From NCBI GenBank assembly GCA_900155495.1, contig FTLJ01000078.1, forward strand, positions 62,001-126,000: DNA of 64,000 nucleotides. Direction: 5' to 3'. The position numbers and the translations under genes are program-made. Positions 55,320 to 64,000 of this stretch are shown in pieces (position 1 is the first letter of the stretch; each line of letters begins with the position of its first letter). This DNA is from Porogramme epimiltina (taxonomy: Eukaryota > Basidiomycota > Agaricomycetes > Polyporales > Polyporaceae). The notes beneath the pieces were generated by a model. The model saw only the letters and a program-made list of their open reading frames with translations, did no database searches and was not told where the DNA came from.

Positions 55320-56799
55320 ATGCCCCGCAGACCGCGTCCAGCATCTAGGAGGCCACCTCAGCACGATGCACCTCAACAGAAAAACTCATCGAAGCCTTAC
55401 GCGCCTGGCGGCGAAAAATCTGGCCCCCCGCGTCATAAACGGCCTCAGGCGCAATTGCACGACTTGAGCTCAGATGATGAGCCTTCAAGATCCGAAGAAG
55501 AGGGCTCTCTTGAACAAGAAAGCGGCCTTGAAAGCCAGTCTGGCTCGGAAGACGAGTTTGACGACATTGACGACGCCGAACCCGACGCGCCAAGGGTTGC
55601 ACAGTGGGTGGATGAGGAGGAGCTAGATGAAATATCTGCAGACGATACCGACGACGAAACCCCTGAAGACGATTTGGGTGAGGTGGATGATGCTCGTCTG
55701 GTGCGTTTTGAATGCGTTCTTTTGCACGATTCACCCACTTACAGCACCTTCCAGGAGGCTGACTTGCATTCCTTGTCATTTGGTGCCTTGAGGAAGGCAC
55801 AGAAGACTTTGTCTCTGGTACGGGCAGATACGGACTCCGAAGAAGACGTCGACTCTGATGGCTCAGAGCCTGACGAGGAGACGTTCTCAGCCCCCACCTC
55901 GTGGCTAGACAAGGGCAAGGCGAAAGAGGACCCCAAGCGGCAAAAGAAGGACATTCCGAAACGTAAGAATAAGCATGCGTGAGTTGGAGTAGTTTCAACT
56001 CTGGTGCATATCTAACACATGGTGCAGACCCGTGGAAATGTCGTCAAAGAGACCAGTTTCGCGGTCACGGTTCGTGGTCGAAGAGAAGCTTGTGAGCATA
56101 TCTGTCAATATTATCTCTACACTTGTTCCTCATCGAGCTCTCTAGGTTCCCAGAGATCCCCGGTTCATGCACGTCACTGGGGAATTTGATACGAAGCGAT
56201 TCCATTCTCAATATGGCTTTCTCTCCGACATGCACACGGACGAGCTTAAAACGCTCAGAGATAATTTAAAGCGTGCGCGAAAATTGCTGGCCAATTCACC
56301 ACGCGATCTCCGGGAAGACAGGGAAGCAGAAGTCGAACGGCTAGAGCGTGCTGTCAAGCGTGCAGAGAGCTCGGTAAATAAGGATAGGCGAGAGAAGGTG
56401 GAGTTGGACGCCCTCAGCAAGGTCGCGAAGGAAGAACGAGAGAAGCAGAAACAAGGGAAGAAAGCGTGGTTTATGAAAGATGGTAAGTGATGCCCCTCGT
56501 GCCCTCGCGTCGCTGCATAGAATCTAACCGACACGCGTTGCTGTGCAGCGGACAAGAAGGCGTTGCTGCTGCGCGCGAAGTACGACGCCCTGGCCGAGGC
56601 AGGCGGACGAGGTGCGGTGCGCAAGGCGATCGAGAAGAAGCAGAAGAAGGTCAGCCAAAAGGAGAAAAAGAAGCGGCCATTTGTCGCGGGACAAACACCG
56701 GGATCGAGAGGTGGTTCGGTGGGTCAAGGGGGGCCGCTCCGCAAGCGTCCACGCTCAGGGGAGGAGGGCGGAGCGAGGAAGCGTCCCAGGTCTGCGTAG
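55320..56799 (+). CDS. RRP36: rRNA biogenesis protein RRP36
   Basis: Nucleolar component of the 90S pre-ribosome, needed for early cleavages toward 18S rRNA. The first exon (55320-55700) encodes a basic start (MPRRPRPASRRPPQ) and an acidic Ser/Asp/Glu-rich region. The family core starts in the next exons: HSLSFGALRKAQKTL, then KRPVSRSRFVVEEKLVPRDPRF spliced to MHVTGEFDTKRFHSQYGFLSDM, HTDELKTLRDNLKRARKLL. A long coiled-coil-like Lys/Glu region and the C-terminal block KAWFMKDADKKALLLRAKYDAL, GGRGAVRKAIEKKQKKVSQKEKKKRPF follow, as in other RRP36 proteins. The tail is basic (KRPRSGEEGGARKRPRSA). Confidence 0.92.
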
Positions 56800-57154
56800 C
56801 GCTACTTGTATCTAGCCCCGGCCTGGCCTCGTTCTTCATGCATCTGCACCATAGTGTTCCTTGCTGGGATTGCCCATGCGCGTGTTATAAAGGGTCCATC
56901 CCTTGACCCCGTCGCGACTGCACTTGCTCGATTGAATACGCCCAGTCTCGCGTCCAATGGCCGATGAGCCGTTAGAGGAAGGAGCAAAGACCGCCTCGGG
57001 CGCTTGCTTAAATGTGCGGGGAGTTTTGCGCGCCACGGCCTCCGTCGACGACATTCACCCGTTCAACTTCCATGTAGCTTCTTCACTGCTGCTTTCCCCC
57101 CAGGCGGCTTGGCCTTGGTGCAGGCGATCCAACTCCACATCTCCCAAACAGCCC
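56800..57154. other. Intergenic region or N-terminal extension of the CorA-type gene
   Basis: Between RRP36 and the likely start of the transporter at 57155. The same frame is open back to an ATG at 56957, so 56957-57154 may encode 66 further residues; the stretch has no recognisable features and could equally be 5' UTR. Confidence 0.4.
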
Positions 57155-59709
57155 ATGTCTCCCCTCATCATGCTCTCGCAAGACACCGACGCCGGGAGTT
57201 ACCTCCCCCCTCCCCCCGAGGTCTATGGCCACGTTCAGCACCCCGGAGACCTCCCTGACGGCTCGGACAGCGAATCTGAGGCGCAGGACATCTATAGAGG
57301 TTCGCGGCCTCCAACCCCTGCTCCTCCTCGATCTCCATCCCCAGCGCCGTCCTCTTCCGCTACTTCCACCACCTCGAGCTCTAGCTCCAGTTCCTTCGGT
57401 GGCCCGCTCGGTGCTATCTCCGCAGGTGTCGAGAATGCTATCTCAAGATGGGCTCGAGCATGGACGTCTTCCTCAAGCCTCTCGTCCTCGTCCTCGTCTT
57501 CGGCCTCCGTAGTCACGAAGTCGCGACGGCGCAAACGGCGGGCCCGCAGCATCTCCACCCTCCACAATGCGCGGTCTGAGCGCGAGGTTGCCGCGCGCAT
57601 CCGTGCACGAGAGGACCTCCGGCCCATCCCGCGCAGTTTTGTCCTGTATGCGCCGAAGCTTCCCCAGACTGGCATCAAGTCCCAGGCCGTGTCCGGCCGC
57701 AGGGCTAACCGCGCGGCGGCGGCGGCACTACAAGACCCCATCCTCCGGACTACATCTCTCGAAGATGTCACAGCCAGACTCAGCACGGTCTTGAAGGAAC
57801 GGGCGAAGGCGCGGCGCACCCGTGCTGACCCCCTTCTCCCTGGTGTCCTCGCTAGCTCCTCTGTTTCGCGACCTTTGTCACCGATGCACCAAGACTACAT
57901 GCTATCTGCCGCCGCCGCCCGCGCATCATCATCAGTCCCAAGAGCATCACGAGCGGAGGGGAAAGGGAAACAGAGGGCGCCGACAGTGCAAATTCCTACC
58001 ACTCCACCCGTGATACCGTCTCCCACACCCGCCACTGTCGCCGTCGAAGCACAGCGAGCTCCTCAGGCATGGTGGCTAGACGTATCTTCGCCCACATGGG
58101 AGGATATGTGCGCTCTGGGAAAGGTATGTCCCGCGCTTCCCATGTGGTTGCAATGCTCAGTAACCACACTACCAGCTTTTGCACCTACACCCTCTTACAT
58201 TAGAGGATATCTTGACTCAAGATCCGAGAGAGAAGCTAGAGCTCTTTCCTAGATTAGGTTATTATTTTCTCTCTTTTCGGGCAATTGAGAGCCAGAAGAC
58301 CCGGGAGCGTGTCCGGAACCTCTTGAGTGAAGACGATCCGAATGTCATGGACGAGGGCTTTGTGGCTGAGGTCAATATGTACCTCATTGTTTTTCGCGAG
58401 GGTATCTGTTCGGTAAGTTTGAGACCATGGTAGGGTATGTAAACTGCTGATCGAATGCGCCCAGTTCCACTTCGCGGACATCGATGGTAGGCCTCTCGTT
58501 TTATAGCATGGGGACTATCGTTTTGATCATTCATAATGTGCAGACCATATCGACCGGGTGCGCCATAGGATTATGCTGTTAGGAGATTCCGCGAGCACAT
58601 CCTCCGGTATGTACTATCACAATTGTAATTACTCGATACCTCGAAACAGTTACTGAGACTTCTACAGAGTGGATTGCTCACGGTTTGATGGACTCCATCG
58701 TGGACTCCTTCTTTCCCTATCTGGAGATCATTGAGAAAGACGTCTTGGACATCGAACGCCTCGTTTTTGCGAGCGGGCAAGGCACTAGTGAACACGTTCA
58801 GCCTCCTTCGAAGATCGAGCACCAGACGTCTTCAGACTCAAGTACTGCCTTCGCACATGAGAAGGCCGTCGGTCTCCTATCGGAGAAAGGCTCGTTTGTA
58901 GATCTTGCGAGGGCGTCGACGAAATCCATCGTGCCCAAGCCCCATTTCACGACGCCAACCGACGTCCCTTTGTTGGTTCGCCGCGCCAGGAGAATCGTTG
59001 CGGAGAAGTTCGCATCCATTCCTCGCTTCAAGAGCGTTGACCCCGACTCGCCAACTCACTATAACCAGTCCTCTACCACTATCCTTCGTATGGCCCGAAT
59101 CCGAAGACTCGTTACCTCATTGGCTCGTTTCCTGGCCGTCAAGTCCGAAGTGGTGGCCCAAGTGAAGAAGCGGCTTCTGGCGAAGGGGGAGTGGAGCCTG
59201 GGGACTGGTACAGAAGATGATGTTGATATCTTCGTATACATGGGAGACGTCCAAGGTAACCGTCTTTTCTGTTCCCTAAGTATAGAGGATAACATCATTT
59301 ATAATCCTTCACAGACCATATTTTGACGCTTCAACAGTCCCTCGCCCATTATGAGCGGATGTTGAGTCAATCTCACCCAACGTATCTTTCCCAACTGCGA
59401 GTGTCTGTGAACAAGGCCAAGTCCGGTAGCGACAAGGCCATCGTTTCGCTCACTGTGGTATCTCTTGGTGTCCTCTGTGTACAGACGGTCATCGGTAAGT
59501 CGACTTGTATGGGTTTTTCTTCATACGTGTCTAATCATGTCCTAGGATTGGGTTCAATGAACTGCGAAGTGCCGCATAATGATCTCGATGGTGATCGTTT
59601 CACTGCCTTCGGCGTCGTCATCGCGCTCGCAGTCGTTGTGATTACGGTTTACCTGTCCGTCGTGCGCTATTGGTGGACTCAAGCCAGAGGGCGCCGACTG
59701 AATATGTGA
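57155..59709 (+). CDS. CorA-type divalent metal transporter (Alr1/Mnr2 group), variant GMN motif
   Basis: Two-helix metal transporter, probably for Mg2+, in the vacuolar or plasma membrane. The start is uncertain (57155, 57170 or 56957). The N-terminal 300 residues are low-complexity Ser/Pro/Arg. The CorA cytosolic domain follows: WWLDVSSPTWEDM, FHLHPLTLEDILTQDPREKLELFPRLGYYFLSFRAI, NMYLIVFREGICSFHFADI, HRIMLLGD, WIAHGLMDSIVDSFFPYLEIIEKDVLDIE. After a Ser-rich insertion the domain resumes with RMARIRRLVTSLARFLAVKSEVVAQVKKRL and DVDIFVYMGDVQDHILTLQQSLAHYERMLSQSHPTYLSQL. Two C-terminal helices are IVSLTVVSLGVLCVQTVIGLG and FGVVIALAVVVITVYLSVVRYWW. Between them, where family members have GMN, the spliced sequence reads GSMNCEVPHND. 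The helix order and length match Alr/Mnr2 proteins. Confidence 0.88.
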
Positions 59710-60930
59710 TTCACACACCCGGCCTAGGATTCTTTCCCGATTCCCGATCACTATACGGTACGATCTCCCAGAGGACTAGATTATGCAACTCATTAGTTGT
59801 CCGACTTGCATACCTCTACCAGCGTTTATGCGCCACCTTGCATCTGTGTAGCCGTAGAATGCATACCCACTTTAGATGACATCCTATCTTGCAGGCCAAT
59901 CCAGGAGAGCTATGTACTCCAAAGCGATCGTAGTCTTAGCGGTCAGACCGGTCAGGACTCAGGAATGCGTGTCAGCACTATATCGTCGATCCAGGGACGA
60001 ACCCCAATGCTGTGCAAAACAGCGCCGTGGTCTGGATGCCAAGAGCACTTCGAGAGGCATATGTTTCCTTTCAACCTCTGTACATCAGCATCAATGACAG
60101 TCAGTGAGCGTTATCCTCTGCCGCTGGCATCCTGATATCGGACTGCTATTGACGCTTCTCCCCCAGCATCGGAAGGTCATCGGTCACCATGCGCAACGAC
60201 CTTCTCCGTTCGCATGGGAATCTCGCGGCCAGGAGTCACCGCGTTCTTTCAATGAGTGAGGTCACATCTCGACATCCAGTTTCAAACAAACCTCTGTACT
60301 GCCGTGCTCACGGAGACGGCGTTCACTACGGTTTGAGAAGACTGAAAATCCCACACATTCCCTGCGGGACCGAACCGTGGTAGGAGACAATCATCACAGC
60401 CATATGCTGGTGTAACAACGTTCCGGTCCTGTCCGGTAACAAGTTTGACAACGACACCCCACTCAAACATGGGTGGGCCTGATATCGGAGCGCCCAGCTG
60501 CGGGACCAGGGGGTCGGTTGTGTTTTTCGGGGATGGGGGTACGTGTGACCGACTTTGTGACACGGATGGTGAACTCATGGCGGCGCTGATCCAGCGCAAC
60601 AGATGGGGTGTACAAACCTACATGCTTCTGGCAGGCGGACTTTCGCCCCCATCGTTTTGATGAAAACCTTCCCCGATTCCGCTCAATGCGGGTGGGACGG
60701 CGGAATCGGGGTTAGCAGCGGCATGTCGTGCCCGAATGACATTGGCCTACTCTACACAAATCGAGCGGTGTGCCTCCAACTTGCCCATCTCCCCTTCGTG
60801 AATGTTCCTTCGAGGTCTCTAGCATTGTACCACTGCCCTTCCGCTCTTTGTTCACTTCTAGCCCCACACACTACTACCTCTGTCTTTTCACGAACACTTA
60901 TCGTAGGGCTTCCCGGCCCTCCAAGAATCC
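59710..60930. other. 1.2 kb gap without a supportable gene, promoter side of the Kre6-like gene
   Basis: Several ORFs up to 144 codons occur on both strands, but none shows a known domain or a plausible exon set. The right part is pyrimidine-rich and presumably the promoter and 5' UTR of the following gene. It includes the 12 bp inverted repeat listed separately. Confidence 0.45.
60671..60711. repeat. Perfect 12 bp inverted repeat with 17 bp spacer
   Basis: Arms 60671-60682 (CCCCGATTCCGC) and 60700-60711 (GCGGAATCGGGG) are exact reverse complements. It lies 220-260 bp upstream of the Kre6-like start. It could be a two-fold binding site, since inverted CCG/CGG triplets suit Zn2Cys6 regulators, or a hairpin in the transcript. 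Confidence 0.7.
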
Positions 60931-63241
60931 ATGAGCTACCAGAGCCTGGCACCGAAGAGTCGCGGAATCAACGTCTCTCCTCGGGCAGCCTACGCCGCAC
61001 CCCCCGCTGGCAGGTTTATACGCCCGTCGAACAGTGACAGCTCGTTGGTAAGTTCTTTCAAATACTCGCATGGCCACCTCGTCCTCAAAATGTCCGCAAC
61101 AGCGATCTCAGAACGATACACATCCTTCAATCTCAGAGAAGGTAGGCGGCCTGACCGTAACTCTACCGCTCTTGCTGACCTCTTAATCACAGTATGTCCT
61201 TCCGTTAGACCCGGCAGCCTTCAATGGCCCCGAGGCCGATGATAGTCTACACCACCCCGACCCGAAGAGGGACTACTCGACCGACCGAGGAGGATTTATT
61301 CTGACCCGCCGAGGCCTTGCGAACCTTGGATGCATCGTCCTTCTGATCGGCAGTATCTTTGCCTTGTTGTAAGTCTCACCTGTCCGGTAGTCCCCAAGCA
61401 GTCAATGGGCTGACTTGCTGCCGTTATAGCGCGGGATATCCGATGCTTACCTTCTTCATGTCCCCCCACCAATCGTTCCTGGGAGGGTTCAACTTGGGCG
61501 CCATCAACAGCTCTGGACAGGTCCCCGACATGCCAGGTAACTGGGGGCTTATAGATCGTGATACGCCAACGGAGGCCCGGACGAAGACAGACTACGTCAG
61601 TGGCAAGACGTGGGAGTTGGTCTTCAGCGACGAGTTTAACGTCGACGGGCGATCGTTTTACCCTGGCGATGATCCCTACTGGGAGGCTGTGGACTTGCAC
61701 TATTGGGCAACGAACAACAAGGAATGGTATGACCCTTCGGCGATCACAACGAAGGATGGTGCCCTTCAGATCACCCTTACGACAAAGCCGAATCACGACC
61801 TCAACTACACTGGTGGTATGATGACCAGCTGGAACAAGTTCTGCTTCACTGGCGGCTTGGTGGAAGCGTCGGTTATGCTTCCAGGGGCTAACAACGTCGC
61901 GGGTCTTTGGCCCGCCATCTGGGCCATGGGAAATCTCGGACGAGCGGGATACGGCGCCACTCTCGATGGACTGGTGCGTCGTCTCAGCATCTTCCCCCCA
62001 CAGACCCTCTACATAATTTTACTCTATAGTGGCCCTACAGCTATGATGCATGCGACGTTGGCACCCTGCCGAATCAAACGACAGCAGACCACCTTCCCGT
62101 CGCCGCCACGATCAACGGTGACCCTAGCTATGACAATGTCCTATCCTACCTCCCCGGACAACGGCTGTCGCGCTGCACGTGCGCAGGGGAGTCCCACCCT
62201 GGACCCGTTCATGAGAATAACGAGTATGTGGGACGTTCGGCTCCGGAAATCGACATGTTCGAAGCACAAGTACGCCACACCCTCTCTTTTCTACCCGTGA
62301 CGGGCAGCCCACACTATTTTCAGATTGGCCTTTCACCCCTTGACGGCACTACTACTGGGGAGGTGTCACAGTCCGGCCAGTGGGCGGTAAGTCATACCAT
62401 CCTTCACTTAGAACCTATCTCAATTGTCTGTTATCAAGCCGTTCAACAATGCGTACTCGGCTGATCAGGACGCTTATGTCCTGAGCGACAAGTCTCTTAG
62501 CAAGGTCAACTCCTACAAGGGAGGCGTTTGGCAACAAGCCACCTCAGTAGTAACTAACACGGGTGCGCTCTCCGGTCTTAAATTTCCATGGAATCGGTGC
62601 TCATATGCTGGAGCTTGCAGACCCGACCGCCTATGAGCTCAACGGCGGGAACTTTTCCACTTACGGCTTCCAATACAAGCCTGGTTTCGGCGACGCTGTA
62701 AGTCACGACGCGCTCGTTCTTAACAGAACATGTGTATTGACATTATCCATAGTATATCTCCTGGATCTCCAACGGTGTGCTCAGCTGGACGTTACCGCAG
62801 TCAGCGATGAAGGCCGACGACACCGTTCAGATCAGCGAGCGCCCTGTCAGCCAGGAGCCGATGGTAAGGGATGTGCATCTCATCGACAGTACTTATTCCT
62901 CATTTTATTTCCTCCTGACAGTATCTCATCATGAACCTCGGTATATCTGAGGGCTTCGGCCGCATTTCCGACGACCTTGCCTTCCCAGCGAGGATGCGTG
63001 TCGACTGGATTCGCGTTTACCAGGATCCGGACGCGAAGAACATCGGCTGCAACCCCCCAGACTTCCCGACCAAGGCGTACATTGATGAGTATGTTGTTGT
63101 CCTCCCACCGTGTTTAGCCTGCGTAACTGACACCTGGTCCGATTAAGATATATGGAGGCGTACACCAACCCGAACTTGACTACCTGGGTGGATGACTTCA
63201 AACAGGAGTGGCCAAAGAACAAGTTCAAGGGGGAGTGCTAG
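60931..63241 (+). CDS. Kre6/Skn1-type glycoside hydrolase family 16 protein (beta-1,6-glucan synthesis)
   Basis: Type II membrane protein of the secretory pathway needed for cell-wall beta-1,6-glucan in yeast. The start at 60931 gives MSYQSLAPKSRGINVSPRAAY; a single membrane helix (LANLGCIVLLIGSIFALF) follows at about residue 90. The luminal GH16 domain: [112 protein letters not shown] and the catalytic motif APEIDMFEAQ with its two glutamates (E-I-D-x-x-E). The C-terminal half has FQYKPGFGDAYISWISNGVLSWTL, YLIMNLGISEGFG and MRVDWIRVYQD, then [29 protein letters not shown], all typical of Kre6. About twelve exons. Confidence 0.94.
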
Positions 63242-64000
63242 TGACACATGGACACCACACTTGCAGTTTAGTCTCCTATTTGGGTATTGTGTGTATACAT
63301 GCCACCTTGTGATGAATTAATTGAAGCGTACATACTTGTGTGTGATTTATACTAGATGATTAGCTCGCAACCACTTAGATCTGGCGACCCTGTGGGGGCG
63401 GGGGAACGATACTTCACTAGGCGCTCGGATGTAGGATGTTCCCAACTGATCATGTTTGCAAACTGCAGGGCAGAACTATGTACAACACAAGCCGTCAGCG
63501 ATCGCGGGAAGAAGAGAACACACTTACATTCATTTGCGATCGCGGACCGGCCATGAATCGCCTGACAAGATTGCCAAGATCGGCGTTCAATTGAACAATG
63601 CTGCTGCTTCGCAAGTACGCATACGTCCAACTGGTAATAGTCATCCTGATCTTTGGTAAGTGAGGCGAGCAGCTGAGAGGGGGTATGGAGCAGAGGTAAG
63701 CATCATCTATTTGTTCCATGGCAGTTGGTTCCGTGATCCTAATGGTAAACGCGAGAGTGGCCCTCAGGTAGGAGGGCACGGACTATGCTACATATGTTAC
63801 ATCCAAAAATACGGAGGAAGCTTGCGGGCGATTCGAACCACGTACACAGGCGCGTGGACCTGCAGCGACCAAATAGATATCGTAAACGCAAATAGATGGA
63901 TGCTGGCATGCATAGCATACGAATAGAATAGCATACGCGCATAATGCCGGTAGCACTCATGGGCTAAAATCCCGTCATATTGACTCGTGTATGTCTCGCT
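63242..64000. other. Right end of window, no gene supported
   Basis: Downstream of the Kre6-like gene. ORFs of 60-95 codons on both strands show no domain. The first 100 bp are AT-rich and probably hold the 3' UTR. Confidence 0.45.

Noticed and set aside
60445..61037. Short plus-strand ORFs upstream of the Kre6-like gene
   Set aside because: No domain, and the Kre6-like start at 60931 with its own first exon explains the coding signal.
63820..63860. tRNA-like B box (GGTTCGAATC on the minus strand)
   Set aside because: The flanking bases do not form a T-arm and no acceptor stem or A box is present.
1..64000. Biosynthetic gene cluster or RiPP cluster around the repeat precursor
   Set aside because: Neighbours are ESF1 and NudC, and no DUF3328/UstY, tyrosinase, methyltransferase, NRPS, PKS or terpene enzyme was found in the window.

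Overview
The window is nuclear DNA of a filamentous fungus, almost certainly a basidiomycete of the Agaricomycetes. The signs are short introns (about 45-60 nt, with GT-AG ends, interrupting nearly every gene), tightly packed genes on both strands, and a gene set typical of that group (Kre6-type GH16, Pal1, Ice2, bifunctional His7, fused pseudouridine enzymes). Placement to order (perhaps Polyporales) is a guess. I see no transposon, rRNA, convincing tRNA or CRISPR array. Exon limits were worked out by hand from splice signals and reading frame. Genes are given as start-to-stop spans that include introns.

Left part (1-14.4 kb): the 3' part of a sphingolipid delta-8 desaturase; ribosomal protein eL13; a 2 kb gap without a supportable gene; Pal1 morphology protein; the divergent pair HIS7 / 3-phosphoglycerate dehydrogenase sharing a 278 bp promoter; RAD51 with a paired MluI-box promoter element; mitochondrial ribosomal protein uL4m; ribosomal protein uS9.

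Middle (15-31 kb): a BRCT protein that may be Rap1-like; a complex I Tim17-family subunit; a WD40 protein best matched to EED of Polycomb repressive complex 2; ESF1; a secreted protein made of 11 tandem peptide units separated by Lys-Arg sites (a KEP-type precursor, the most striking locus here); NudC; a PIAS/Siz SUMO ligase; the mitochondrial ADP/ATP carrier.

Right part (31-64 kb): IRC3-type mitochondrial helicase; fused pseudouridine-5'-phosphate glycosidase/kinase; molybdopterin synthase large subunit with a GC-AG intron; ICE2; DUG3; phosphoacetylglucosamine mutase; alpha-SNAP; NUS1; a DUF2235 hydrolase; a large unrecognised multi-pass membrane protein; an FMN reductase; RRP36; a CorA-type metal transporter with an altered GMN motif; and a Kre6/Skn1-type glucan enzyme.

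Most genes are ordinary housekeeping genes and do not form a single pathway cluster. Ribosome biogenesis is represented several times (eL13, uS9, uL4m, ESF1, RRP36), and cell-wall/glycan synthesis by PCM1, NUS1 and the Kre6-like enzyme. The best candidates for new biology are the Lys-Arg repeat precursor, the 49.4-54.1 kb membrane protein and the BRCT protein.
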